The notes: a model not told the origin generated them from the letters alone. Shown: positions 16,879-25,541, counted from the first letter of the stretch. The stretch: DNA of 64,000 nt from Paenibacillus oenotherae (GCF_019443105.1 NZ_JAHZIJ010000018.1:1-64000), one strand, 5' to 3'. Numbers and translations: made by a program.

Positions 16879-17092
16879 TACCTCGCTCGCATCTCGCATG
16901 TCTCGGCGTTTGAATTGCGGGTTATCCTCTGGCGAGGATTGCGTCTACAGTCTGATTATCGTTCATGTGAGCAGGTTGATTGACCCCCATTATTCAGCGA
17001 AACACCGCATGCTGGCAGCTGATTGCGAACAAGCAGGACACCGATTCAGGAGGTTGGACGTTCAGTGGAAATTGAAGTGTTGAGGTGTATCT

Positions 17093-17569
17093 ATGATAAT
17101 TATCCGGTCTGAAATTGAGATTGAAGCGCCGATCGAAATATGCTTCGATTATGCCAGAGATATTGATATCCATACGAGAACGGTATGGAAGCATACGAGA
17201 GAACGCGCAGTCGCCGGAAGAACGAGCGGGATGATTGAGGCTGGGGAAGAGGTTACATTCGAGGCAACGCATTTGTTGGTCCGGCAGCGGCTAACCTCAA
17301 GAGTTACTGCTTATAAGAGGCCGCTTTATTTTGTGGATGAGATGGTATCCGGAGCCTTTAAGAGGCTGAAGCACTCGCGGGAGTTTACTGCCAGGCAGGA
17401 TGTGACGATTATGAGGGATGAACTGGCGTTTGAGGCGCCATTCGGAATGATCGGACGGCTTGTGGAGCGTCTTGTATTGAAACGGTATATGGCCCGCTTC
17501 ATTCATGATCGTAATCGGCAGCTGAAGCTGTTGATTGAACAATCATACAAGCCGCTCGCGCAGCCATAG
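17093..17569 (+). CDS. SRPBCC (START/Bet v1-like) family protein
   Basis: 158 residues. It begins with IRSEIEIEAPIEICFDYARD, the first strand and helix of the SRPBCC lipid- or ligand-binding fold, and ends with a long amphipathic helix (FIHDRNRQLKLLIEQ). FVDEMVSGAFKRLKHSREF is the central hairpin typical of the polyketide cyclase/dehydrase subgroup, with cell division inhibitor-like relatives. Ligand unknown. GAGGTG lies before the ATG. Its last 27 bases overlap the convergent TVP38 gene. Confidence 0.85.
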   Translation: MIIIRSEIEIEAPIEICFDYARDIDIHTRTVWKHTRERAVAGRTSGMIEAGEEVTFEATHLLVRQRLTSRVTAYKRPLYFVDEMVSGAFKRLKHSREFTARQDVTIMRDELAFEAPFGMIGRLVERLVLKRYMARFIHDRNRQLKLLIEQSYKPLAQP

Positions 17570-18160
17570 CCGATAGACCGCATACACCAAGCCCAAGAAA
17601 ACGGCATATAATCCGATGACAAGGATTGCGTTAGCGGTACTGGACAACAGATTGCTGCCAAGATAAGAAATAACGAGCATGATCGGGATTTTGCCAAGTG
17701 CAGATGCTATGGCGTATGTAGCGGTTCGAATGGACAGAAAAGCAGGATAAATATTGACAAGCGTCTGAGGGAAGAAAGGAACCAGTCTCGCCAGAAAAAT
17801 CGCCAGAAATGGACTCCGCTCCATCATCACAGCCATTTTCTCCAACTGCTTGTACCGGGACAGGTACGTTCTGCCTCGATTGCGGGCATATTTGCGCACC
17901 CACAGATAAATGAATACAGAGCCGATTGAAGCTGCGCTCCAGCTGAGGAAGGCTCCAAGCAAAGGGCCGTACATGAGGCCGAGAGCGACGATGACGATTT
18001 TATACGGGATGATGGGGAAAATAATCAGGCACAGCGCGAATAGAAAAATGAGCAGAGGATGAGGCTGGCCCGTCACAAGCCATTCCAGCAGCTCATCCTT
18101 ATATAGCAACAATAAAGCGACCGATAGAGTGTAGATGATAATGGAATGCCACAGCTTCAT
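17543..18160 (-). CDS. TVP38/TMEM64 (DedA-related) membrane protein
   Basis: 205 residues with about five to six hydrophobic segments. The SNARE-associated (VTT) domain is seen in IIPYKIVIVALGLMYGPLLG, GSVFIYLWVRKYARNRG and the FLARLVPFFPQTLVNIYPAF motif with its conserved Arg and Pro. Family members are thought to scramble or transport phospholipids across the membrane. GGAGAA precedes the ATG. It overlaps the end of the SRPBCC gene on the other strand. Confidence 0.88.
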   Translation of the reverse strand: MKLWHSIIIYTLSVALLLLYKDELLEWLVTGQPHPLLIFLFALCLIIFPIIPYKIVIVALGLMYGPLLGAFLSWSAASIGSVFIYLWVRKYARNRGRTYLSRYKQLEKMAVMMERSPFLAIFLARLVPFFPQTLVNIYPAFLSIRTATYAIASALGKIPIMLVISYLGSNLLSSTANAILVIGLYAVFLGLVYAVYRLWLRERLV

Positions 18161-18267
18161 GAGGTTCTCCTTCTGCTAGAGTGGTAAGTGAAAGGGCAGG
18201 AATGTCCCTTAATCATTGTACTTCACAATGATATTCACTGCTATATGGTGGAAGAGAGAAGCAGCTA

Positions 18268-18296
18268 TTGATAAAAGGTTCAGAACATATTATACT
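18268..18296 (+). promoter_or_regulatory. Sigma-A promoter for the ABC-F gene
   Basis: TTGATA and TATACT lie 17 bases apart. Transcription would start near 18303, leaving a leader of about 290 bases before the ABC-F start at 18596, unusually long and typical of attenuated resistance genes. Confidence 0.65.
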
Positions 18297-18330
18297 AAAA
18301 ATGTAATTTATGGAATGAACAAATGAGCGT

Positions 18331-18396
18331 ATGAGAGAGGAACAGGTGCCGGAGGAATATGAAGTAGTCATCTTACCCTTACGAAACAGTGAATAG
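18331..18396 (+). CDS. Possible leader peptide of the ABC-F gene
   Basis: A 21-codon frame, MREEQVPEEYEVVILPLRNS and a final Glu, lies within the predicted leader. A GGAGGA at 18351 inside it also precedes a two-codon frame (ATG AAG TAG at 18359), an alternative mini-uORF. Leader peptides of this size control ABC-F and erm genes through drug-stalled ribosomes. There is no strong ribosome site before 18331, so translation is uncertain. Confidence 0.35.
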   Translation: MREEQVPEEYEVVILPLRNSE

Positions 18397-18418
18397 CCGA
18401 AAGACTGAGGTTATTTGT

Positions 18419-18533
18419 GCACAGGACGAGAACGCCATTCCCGATTCCGAGGATGGTATGTTTGCGATGTGTTGTTTCTGGAGTAGGATTACGAGTTCAT
18501 ATTTCTATTAGTGGACGTCTGTGCCTCTTTTTT
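18419..18533 (+). promoter_or_regulatory. Possible transcription attenuator in the ABC-F leader
   Basis: GCACAGGACG (18419) can pair with CGTCTGTGC (18516-18524) with one bulge; the right arm is followed by CTCTTTTTT. This gives a terminator-like structure 60 bases before the ABC-F ribosome site. The long loop lowers confidence. Confidence 0.4.
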
Positions 18534-18595
18534 GTGCTGGACTCGCAGTCCTCTTCAGATCGATTGATTTCTACGAACTGGGGAGGCTTGATTGT

Positions 18596-20323
18596 ATGAC
18601 GGAAACGTATATGATAGCAGAGCAATTGCAAGTATATATAGGGGATCGATTATTGTTCCGACAGCAGGACAGGTGGCAGGTTGAAGCAGGTGAGCGAGTT
18701 GGTGTCGTTGGCACGAATGGCGCGGGCAAATCAACGCTGCTAGCGGTGCTTGCCGGGAGGCTGGAGCCTCATCAGGGCTATGTGAAGCATCTGGTCTCTC
18801 ATTCGGAGATGCTGCAGATGACTGGAAGACGCGGAGGCGAGCAGATGGATCCCTTTGAAGGGGATGCCACTGACACGCGTAATGAACTGAAAATGGCGAA
18901 ACGCTGGAAGGCCCGCCAATCTGCTGCGGATATTGAAGCGCACGGGAGCGGAGGCGAGAAGACCAGACAACGTATCGCCGCTCTGTTCGGACGAGAAGTC
19001 GGTCTGATCCTGGCAGATGAACCTACGAGCCATCTGGACCAAGAGGGGATTGCCTTGCTCCAGCAGGCATTCAGGTCGTATAAGGGGGCGGTTGTACTTG
19101 TCTCGCATGATCGGGATCTGTTGGATGCGGTCTGCACCTCTATTATGGAGATTGATGAAGGACAGCTGACGCTCTATCACGGCAACTACACTGCCTATCA
19201 AGATGAGAAGGCGGCTAGACTGGCCAGAAGGCAGTTCGAATATGAGCAGTATGCTTCGGAGAAAGCCAGACTGGAGCATTCGCTGCATGAGTTGAAGCAA
19301 AATGCGAGATCCCGTAAGTTGAACCCATCTCATATGAACCCTATGGAGGCCAAACGGGGTCAAGATCAGAGGGGCACGAAGCAAGCAAAGCTGGACAAAT
19401 TCGCTAAGTCGATAGAGCGGCGCATCGAGAAGCTGGAGGTGAAGGAGAAGCCGCGAACGAGCGAAGTACCGTTGTTCGATGTCAACGCCCACCAGCCTTG
19501 CCGCAGCAAACATATTATTCAGCTTGAACATGTAAGTGCGGGTTACGGTGACAGAAAGCTTATTGCCGATATTAATATCAAGATAAGGCCGGGGATGCGA
19601 GTGGCCATTATGGGAGCCAACGGATCCGGCAAGACGACATTACTAAAGATGATAGCAAGCGGGGCCCATGGGGTTAAGCTGTCGCCCAGCTGTAAAGTCG
19701 GATATTTCCGCCAGGATCTGTCGCTCTTTGATGATGACAGCTCTGTGATCCACAATGTGCTGGCGGCTACCCATTATGAACAGTCGCATGTGCGTACCGT
19801 TCTGGCGAGAACGTTGTTCAAGGGAGAGGACGTGCACAAGCGGATCCGTGATTTAAGCGGCGGAGAGCGAGTGAAGGCGGCCCTTGCTATGCTGTTCCTT
19901 GGTTCTTACAACACGTTGCTGCTGGATGAACCAACGAATTACTTGGATATTTTTGCGCGGGAGCAATTGGAGGAGGCATTGAGGGCTTATCCTGGGACGA
20001 TCCTCATCGCTTCGCATGACCGGAGGTTGATCCGGACTATTGCTACGCATACCTTGAGTCTGGAAAAGGGTCACTGGTCGTGGACAGAAGGTGCCGAGGC
20101 TGGCCTGGTGGAAGGAACTGCCAGTAACAGGACTGATAGCAGCCGCGTATCGTCTGCAGCAGCGATGCAGGAAGAGAGGGAAGTCGCAGGCAGACGGCTT
20201 ATTCTGGAGCATGAGCTGACAGAGGTCGTTTCGCGTTTATCTACGCTAAGAAAAGAGGATAAACGGGAAGAGTTGGAAGCGAGGTTCCAGCAGCTGCTGG
20301 ATGAATTGAGAAGAAAGAGTTAA
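18596..20323 (+). CDS. ABC-F ribosomal protection-type ATPase (Vga/Vml/Lsa-like)
   Basis: 575 residues with two ABC ATPase domains and no membrane part. NBD1 has Walker A GTNGAGKST, signature GSGGEKTRQ and Walker B ILADEPTSHLD. NBD2 has GANGSGKTT, LSGGERVKAALAM and LLLDEPTNYLD. A linker of basic helices (residues about 215-310) and a helical C-terminal tail are as in antibiotic-resistance ABC-F proteins, which enter the ribosomal E site and displace drugs bound at the peptidyl transferase centre. The drug range cannot be told. The ATG at 18596 with GGGAGG ten bases upstream is the start. A strong terminator follows. Confidence 0.88.
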   Translation: MTETYMIAEQLQVYIGDRLLFRQQDRWQVEAGERVGVVGTNGAGKSTLLAVLAGRLEPHQGYVKHLVSHSEMLQMTGRRGGEQMDPFEGDATDTRNELKMAKRWKARQSAADIEAHGSGGEKTRQRIAALFGREVGLILADEPTSHLDQEGIALLQQAFRSYKGAVVLVSHDRDLLDAVCTSIMEIDEGQLTLYHGNYTAYQDEKAARLARRQFEYEQYASEKARLEHSLHELKQNARSRKLNPSHMNPMEAKRGQDQRGTKQAKLDKFAKSIERRIEKLEVKEKPRTSEVPLFDVNAHQPCRSKHIIQLEHVSAGYGDRKLIADINIKIRPGMRVAIMGANGSGKTTLLKMIASGAHGVKLSPSCKVGYFRQDLSLFDDDSSVIHNVLAATHYEQSHVRTVLARTLFKGEDVHKRIRDLSGGERVKAALAMLFLGSYNTLLLDEPTNYLDIFAREQLEEALRAYPGTILIASHDRRLIRTIATHTLSLEKGHWSWTEGAEAGLVEGTASNRTDSSRVSSAAAMQEEREVAGRRLILEHELTEVVSRLSTLRKEDKREELEARFQQLLDELRRKS

Positions 20324-20343
20324 GCTGAGAAACGCGGCAGCAC

Positions 20344-20390
20344 AAGTGGAAGTCTAGACATGGAAACATGCGCTAGACTTCCACTTTTTT
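20344..20390 (+). terminator. Rho-independent terminator of the ABC-F gene
   Basis: AAGTGGAAGTCTAG pairs perfectly with CTAGACTTCCACTT (14 bp), followed by a run of T. It lies 20 bases after the stop codon. Confidence 0.95.
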
Positions 20391-20563
20391 TATATATGCA
20401 TGTTGCTGCTAATTGTCTATGAATCTTATTATTTGTTACGTGGGAGGATTTTCAGAGTAATGATATTAAAATGCTTGATATTCATATTGGAGAAAAAATA
20501 TAAATGGATCAAACTGATTTCGTTTTACAATCATCAGTCCAAAATCCATTGAAAGGAGGCATA

Positions 20564-20713
20564 AGATTCTTGCCGCTCTAAAGCAGATTCCAACCGGAGC
20601 ATTTCAAGGTATTGTTGAAATAGACGAGACCTACTACTTTCTCTACTCGGAAAAAGGGAAAGCGGAATAATGCCGAACGTAAGCCACGTAAACCTGGCGT
20701 TTATTCTTGTTAA
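20564..20713 (+). pseudogene. IS1595-family transposase remnant (frameshifted)
   Basis: The reading RHKILAALKQIPTGAFQGIV followed by EIDETYYFLYSEKGK matches the start of the catalytic domain of IS1595-family transposases (WRHKxLxAL ... VEIDETYF). The frame stops at GAATAA, but shifting one base continues as RNNAERKPRKPG, the expected next segment, before a second stop. N- and C-terminal parts are missing. It marks an old insertion in the AT-rich patch; bases 20391-20563 hold nothing else I recognise. Confidence 0.8.
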
Positions 20714-20785
20714 GCTTACGGACAGGGTGCTGACAGAATATAACTTATGCTAAAATAAAGGAGAACAAGATATGGAGGGATGGTA

Positions 20786-21115
20786 TTGTCTGAGGATTTT
20801 TATTGCGACGAGGTATTAAGTGGTCATACTTCTGTACAGAAAGTATTTGAGAGTGATAACGTTCTTGCATATCATCATACTCGCCCTTTTTACCCCGTTC
20901 ACATTGTTACGATTCCAAAGAAGCACATCTCGTCACTTCTAACACTGGAACAATGCGACAATGAACTCTTAATTGAGTTGATGGATGTTGTTAAAAAGGT
21001 GGCATCACAAGTGCAATCTGAGTATGGAGCTTGCAGAGTGCTGACTAATTTAGGGAAGTACCAAGACTCAAAACATCTTCATTTTCATGTCTTCTACGGC
21101 GAACCATTACGCTAA
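20786..21115 (+). CDS. HIT-family (histidine triad) protein
   Basis: About 109 residues. The histidine triad HLHFHVFYG lies near the C terminus, and HTRPFYPVHIVTIPKKHISS is the usual core strand. HIT proteins are nucleotide hydrolases or transferases acting on AMP derivatives. At 20780 an ATG directly abuts the GGAGGG ribosome site; the TTG at 20786 has better spacing, so I start there. It is AT-richer than its neighbours and sits next to an IS remnant, which hints at acquisition. A terminator follows. Confidence 0.85.
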   Translation: MSEDFYCDEVLSGHTSVQKVFESDNVLAYHHTRPFYPVHIVTIPKKHISSLLTLEQCDNELLIELMDVVKKVASQVQSEYGACRVLTNLGKYQDSKHLHFHVFYGEPLR

Positions 21116-21161
21116 ACGTAATTGCTTTGCTTTCTGACTAACTGGGAACGTTAGCTCAATA

Positions 21162-21190
21162 AACCGCCTTTTTTCACCAAGGCGGTTTTC
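21162..21190 (+). terminator. Rho-independent terminator of the HIT gene
   Basis: AACCGCCTT pairs with AAGGCGGTT, followed by TTC TT. It lies 46 bases past the HIT stop. Confidence 0.85.
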
Positions 21191-21434
21191 TTATGGTCAA
21201 ATATCAACATTAGAATTTAACATAGACTGTGCGAAAGAAATATGGATTTATTTGACGTGAGTACACAGGAGTTCGTCTCAGAGAGATGTGTTTTTGTGAA
21301 TTCTGCGTGAGTATTGCCATGGGTGGAATCTACACCTCATTGGGATGAGTCAAATCAGACATCGCCGAAAGTAATCAAAAAGAAGATACGATTAAAGCGA
21401 TTCAGATTGATATTTATTTAAATGTATTGTTATC

Positions 21435-21608
21435 AAGAAGGGTGAAAATTCCGAACAATATTCCAATGTTATATTTCATCAGGAATATTATTCGTCCATT
21501 GATAAGGAAGACTATGAATATTATTTAGGTTTTACTAATAAGAATTTGTTTCTTATTAACTTATTGGATGCAGTTAAAAAAAGGTCCGAGGTATCATTAA
21601 TGGAATAG
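21435..21608 (+). pseudogene. C-terminal remnant of an unknown small protein
   Basis: An open stretch of 57 codons with no start or ribosome site reads KKGENSEQYSNVIFHQEYYS and ends NLLDAVKKRSEVSLME. A possible N-terminal part (AIQIDIYLNVLL) lies just upstream in a different frame, so a frameshift is likely. The size and acidic, aromatic-rich composition resemble small immunity-type proteins, but that is a guess. Bases 21191-21434 show no other gene. Confidence 0.45.
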
Positions 21609-21637
21609 GTTATTGAGTATACTTTTGAGGTGATAGA

Positions 21638-22156
21638 ATGTTTCAAATCAAGTCCTTTTTGAAATATCCCCAAAGGAACATCACTGATCTGGATGATGTT
21701 GTGAAACTTCCTGAAAAGTATTTCGTGGAAATGACTGATTTGGTGGCATTGAACGGGATTTATAATCAGCTAGATTTTATGTATCTGGATGGTGCGATAA
21801 TAATTAAGTACTGCGACAAGGAATTGGTCGGTTTTAGATTATGGGATTTAGTAGCCCATTTATGGGCATATATTGTGAATGTAATAAGGGATTTCATGCG
21901 AATAGGAGAAGGGAGTACATATTTTCCGGATCAACCAGTAGAACTGAGGCTTCAAAAGGTATCTGAACATTTATTGTTATTCTCAGTTACTGGCAGCGAG
22001 ATTGTTAAAATTGTACTGCCCAGAGATGATTTTTTACTTGCGCTACTCGACGGGGCAGAACAGTTTTTCGCTTGTATGAGTGATACATTTAATGCCAAAT
22101 GTAATTATTCAAATGAATTGAAAGAAATAATGGAGTTAAAAGCAGCTATAGGCTAA
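21638..22156 (+). CDS. Hypothetical protein, unrecognised family
   Basis: 172 residues, acidic and soluble, with no signal peptide. Features visible are MFQIKSFLKYPQRN, a hydrophobic strand pair (LDGAIIIKY, LVGFRLWDLVAHLWAY) and a LPRDDFLLALLDGAEQFF helix. GAGGTG precedes the ATG. It lies 30 bases after a degraded small gene and is clearly AT-richer than the flanking DNA. The context of orphan small genes beside IS remains resembles immunity-gene debris of toxin loci, but no family match can be claimed. Confidence 0.65.
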   Translation: MFQIKSFLKYPQRNITDLDDVVKLPEKYFVEMTDLVALNGIYNQLDFMYLDGAIIIKYCDKELVGFRLWDLVAHLWAYIVNVIRDFMRIGEGSTYFPDQPVELRLQKVSEHLLLFSVTGSEIVKIVLPRDDFLLALLDGAEQFFACMSDTFNAKCNYSNELKEIMELKAAIG

Positions 22157-22308
22157 ACTCAAGGGACAAAACCCAACGTAATAGTAGTTGTGGTTAAAGT
22201 ATTCCAAAGTCGTAAGTTACTGCACTGGCATCAACATCCCAACTATACATTCCCAACACAATAATGTAAGATTATCTCACATATAACATATTGGAGGCTT
22301 TTACAAAG

Positions 22309-22776
22309 ATGAATGAGATAGTGTTGGCGAAAGTATCTGCGAAGCATGCTGATTTGGCTTATTTGATTGGGAAGCTGGATGAAGAGCTGTTGGAGCGTTA
22401 TCCGGGCGAGGAGATATTCGGAATTGATGTGGAGGATCCGAAGATCGAGGAAGCGGTATTCGTGGTTGCTTATCATAACGGGAAGGCAGTAGGCTGCGGC
22501 GGAATCCGCCCGTTGGATCATGAGAGCACGGAGCTGAAGCGGTTCTACGTGGATCGTTCTGTTCGAAAGCAAGGAATCGCCCAGCGGATTCTGGACTTCG
22601 TTGAGGATGCGGCCAAGGAACTGAACTACAGCATCCTGAAGCTGGAGACAGGGGCTCCGCAATTCGAAGCGGTTCATTTCTATAAAAAGAATGGTTTCTA
22701 CGAGATTGACAGATTCGGAGAATATGCGGATTGTCCCTCAAGTCTCTGTTTTGAGAAAAGATTGCCGCAGCCCTAA
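22309..22776 (+). CDS. GNAT-family N-acetyltransferase
   Basis: 155 residues. The acetyl-CoA pyrophosphate-binding motif is VRKQGIAQRILDFVE, preceded by a LKRFYVDRSV strand and followed by YSILKLETGAPQFEAVHFYKKNGF arranged as in GNATs. The substrate is unknown. GGAGG lies 11 bases before the ATG at 22309; the TTG at 22291 sits inside this site and is unlikely to be the start. A terminator follows. Confidence 0.88.
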   Translation: MNEIVLAKVSAKHADLAYLIGKLDEELLERYPGEEIFGIDVEDPKIEEAVFVVAYHNGKAVGCGGIRPLDHESTELKRFYVDRSVRKQGIAQRILDFVEDAAKELNYSILKLETGAPQFEAVHFYKKNGFYEIDRFGEYADCPSSLCFEKRLPQP

Positions 22777-22796
22777 TTGAATAGTCTGAAGCTGGC

Positions 22797-22834
22797 GGCG
22801 TATTTCGGAGGAATTCGGGATGCGCCGTTTTTTT
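22797..22834 (+). terminator. Terminator after the GNAT gene
   Basis: GGCGTA pairs with TGCGCC around an 18-base interior that can itself fold, followed by seven T (22828-22834). Confidence 0.65.
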
Positions 22835-22850
22835 GGAAATAAGGATAGGA

Positions 22851-22902
22851 TTCGTTAGAGCTTCCAATAGTGCTATAATTAGAATATACAAAATGCACTA
22901 TT
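22851..22902 (+). promoter_or_regulatory. Promoter with flanking inverted repeat, PyrD-like fusion gene
   Basis: TTCGTT and TATAAT are 17 bases apart (22851-22879). The perfect inverted repeat AATAGTGC ... GCACTATT (22866-22873 and 22895-22902, 21-base spacing) brackets the -10 region and the probable transcription start. It may be an operator or a 5' hairpin. Confidence 0.5.
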
Positions 22903-22997
22903 AGCTGAACGGGAGAATGAACAACCAAATGGGGCAGGGAATTCCCCCAACAAAGCGGCCGTTCGTTCAATGGCACTGTTCGTAAGGAGGCAATGAG

Positions 22998-24941
22998 ATG
23001 CCTGACTGGTCCTACCAAACGTTATTTCGGCCACTATTATTCCGTCTGCCTCCCAGGATTGCGAGAAATGCGACACTTCAAGCTATGGGTGGGCTGAGCA
23101 GAATTCCTGGTGGTTCGCTCGTTATCCGCACCCTGGGGCATATGGAAGTATCACCTCTGCTGGAGCAGAAACGGATAGGGATCACGTTCAAATATCCGGT
23201 AGGCTTAAGCGGCGGCCTCGACCCGCATGGGACAGCACATGCGGCCCTCGCGCAATTCGGCTTCGGATTCATTGAGATCGGTCCCGTAACAACGGAACCA
23301 ATCGCTGAGAAGCCAGTAGTCCGCGATGCTGCGCGTGAGATGCTCATTAGCGAACTAATAGAATCGAATGACGGCCTTGACGCTATCGTGAAACGACTAC
23401 AAGGGAAGCAGGGGCACTCGCTTCCAATCTTTGCACGCCTGCGCCATATGCCGGGGCGTACTCCAACGGAGGCGCTGACCGAGAATAAGCGTATGCTGCA
23501 GGCTTTAATGCCATTTGCTGCCGGATTTTATCTCGATTGTACCGATTCGGACTGGTCTGCAGAAGCTGAGCTGGATCATATGGCCTCACTGCTGGATACG
23601 GCGAGGGAGATCGCTCCCGCCAAGCCGCTGTTAATATATTTGCCTCTGGATATGCAGGAGGAACGGCTGACATCACTTCTTCGCACGCTGAGTGGAGCGG
23701 GCAAGGGCTATGATGGCATCGTTATCGGAGATGCGATGAGGGGAGAATGGGGCTATGAGATCGGGCAAGAGACGTTGCCGTATTCCATCCGGTTGGCCTC
23801 CTGCGCCCGCAGTATATGTGGAGAAGCGGCAACTATCATTGCTGCTGGCGGCGTTCATGAGCCTGAGGATGCTCTTGCACTGGTCGGGGCGGGAGCTAAC
23901 TATGTGCAGCTGCATAGCGGTCTCGTTTTCTCCGGTCCAGGTCTGCCCAAGCGTGTGAATGAAGCGCTGCTTCATGAGCTTGTAAAAGGTGAGGAAGCGA
24001 CGTCGGAGCCGGGCTTCTGGCAGGGTTGGGGCTGGATGTGTCTATTAGGGCTTGGGATGATCATCGGCGGCGTGATTGCGTGGATTATTGCAGCGACAAC
24101 GGTCGTTCTGCCGTATGATATCGCCTTTCTATGCGCCACTCCCGAAATGCTGGAGCAGTTGAACGACCGGCTGCTGCCCTTCATGTCGCATGACCGGATT
24201 ACGCTTGCCGGGACGATGATCGCGATCGGGATTCTTTATTACCAGTTGGCACGTTATGGCCTGAGACGAAGACTGCATTGGGCCCGAACGGCGCTGATGA
24301 CCTCAGGGCTTTTCGGTTTTAGCAGCTTCTTCCTTTATCTGGGCTACGGTTATTTCGATCCGCTCCATGCTACTGTCGCTGCGCTGCTGCTGCCGATGTT
24401 CGTTCTATCGATGAGAGACCGCAGGGATGAACCGTATCGCAAGCGGCCCAATATGCGCAATGACCGGGTTTGGCGAATGGCGCAGAGGGGCCAGTTTATG
24501 ATGGTATCGCTAGGCTTCGCGCTTGTCCTTGGCGGCATCATTATCTCGATAGTAGGCATTACAGACGTCTTTGTGCCGGAAGATCTCGCCTTTCTAATGA
24601 CGACTCCTTCCGTATTGAACGGAGCAAATGAGAATCTGATTCCGCTTATTGCACATGACCGGGCTGGCTTCGGAGGCGCTTTATTATCTGTCGCGCTTGG
24701 GCTGCTCGCTACCGCTTTATGGGGCATTCAAGAGGGTGAACGCTGGCTTTGGTGGACGTTTCTCGCTGCCGGCTTGCCGCCTTTCATAGCTGCTTTCAGT
24801 GTCCATATCGTGATCGGCTATATGGATTGGTGGCATCTGACGCCTCCGCTGATTGCTCTGCTGCTGTTCGTGCTGGGGCTGGTATGGCTCTATCCTTATC
24901 TGATGCGTTCGCCATCTGCAATTCCGGATCATACAAATTAG
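22998..24941 (+). CDS. Dihydroorotate dehydrogenase-like domain fused to a duplicated membrane domain
   Basis: 647 residues. Residues 1-335 follow the class 2 dihydroorotate dehydrogenase fold: FRPLLFRLPPRIAR start, VGLSGGLDPHGTAHAALAQF in place of the usual GLAAGFDKNG, and a clear C-terminal FMN-phosphate part (AAGGVHEPEDALALVGAG, then SGLVFSGPGLPKRVNE). The catalytic NxSxPNT segment is replaced by YLDCTDSDW, so ordinary PyrD activity is doubtful. Residues 345-635 contain about eight transmembrane helices with an internal duplication: VVLPYDIAFLCATPEML ... FMSHDR and VFVPEDLAFLMTTPSVL ... LIAHDR. AAGGAGG precedes the ATG. No pyrimidine genes are nearby. Confidence 0.8.
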   Translation: MPDWSYQTLFRPLLFRLPPRIARNATLQAMGGLSRIPGGSLVIRTLGHMEVSPLLEQKRIGITFKYPVGLSGGLDPHGTAHAALAQFGFGFIEIGPVTTEPIAEKPVVRDAAREMLISELIESNDGLDAIVKRLQGKQGHSLPIFARLRHMPGRTPTEALTENKRMLQALMPFAAGFYLDCTDSDWSAEAELDHMASLLDTAREIAPAKPLLIYLPLDMQEERLTSLLRTLSGAGKGYDGIVIGDAMRGEWGYEIGQETLPYSIRLASCARSICGEAATIIAAGGVHEPEDALALVGAGANYVQLHSGLVFSGPGLPKRVNEALLHELVKGEEATSEPGFWQGWGWMCLLGLGMIIGGVIAWIIAATTVVLPYDIAFLCATPEMLEQLNDRLLPFMSHDRITLAGTMIAIGILYYQLARYGLRRRLHWARTALMTSGLFGFSSFFLYLGYGYFDPLHATVAALLLPMFVLSMRDRRDEPYRKRPNMRNDRVWRMAQRGQFMMVSLGFALVLGGIIISIVGITDVFVPEDLAFLMTTPSVLNGANENLIPLIAHDRAGFGGALLSVALGLLATALWGIQEGERWLWWTFLAAGLPPFIAAFSVHIVIGYMDWWHLTPPLIALLLFVLGLVWLYPYLMRSPSAIPDHTN

Positions 24942-24977
24942 TACGTAGAATTAGTTGATGATTGGGGTGCAACTTGT

Positions 24978-25478
24978 TTGAATCACATTTCGTTTCATGA
25001 ATATACGGAAGCTTATTTGGATGCTGTGTGCCAGACCTATAATTATTATGTCATGCATACGACGGTTTCGTTCGATATGGAGCCTCTCACAACCGAGCAG
25101 ATGAGAGGGGTTATTGAACCGCTCGCCAATCGCTATCGATCCTTTATTATTCGTGTGGATGACCGCTACAGGGGATACGTTCTTATCACGCAGCATAAGA
25201 AGAAGGCTGCCTACGGTTTTACGGGAGAGGTCACGATCTACTTGAACCCTGAGGAGACGGGCAAAGGTGTTGGCGATCATGCGCTGCGGTTTATTGAAGG
25301 CATTGCCAAAGAGCTGGGATTCCACTCCCTGATTGCTTCGATCTGCGCGGAGAACAATGCCAGTGTACATATTTTCTCCAGGCACGGTTACCAGCAGGTT
25401 GCACATTACAGGGAGGTTGGCTATAAATTCGGGCGGTGGCTGGATATTGTCACGTATCAGAAGCTTCTGGATGTGTAA
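24978..25478 (+). CDS. GNAT-family N-acetyltransferase (phosphinothricin acetyltransferase-like)
   Basis: 166 residues. An HTTVSFDMEPLT motif near residue 30 and VTIYLNPEETGKGVGDHALR resemble the PAT/YwnH group, which acetylates amino-group substrates such as methionine sulfoximine analogues. ASICAENNASVHIFSRHGY is the usual third motif. The start is a TTG at 24978 behind GGGGTG, so the start is less certain than the product. It follows the PyrD fusion gene by about 35 bases. Confidence 0.82.
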   Translation: MNHISFHEYTEAYLDAVCQTYNYYVMHTTVSFDMEPLTTEQMRGVIEPLANRYRSFIIRVDDRYRGYVLITQHKKKAAYGFTGEVTIYLNPEETGKGVGDHALRFIEGIAKELGFHSLIASICAENNASVHIFSRHGYQQVAHYREVGYKFGRWLDIVTYQKLLDV

Positions 25479-25541
25479 TATTGAATAAAAATAATAATTA
25501 ATGTATATTTATTCAAAACCTGATATCAAGGGGAAGAATAC

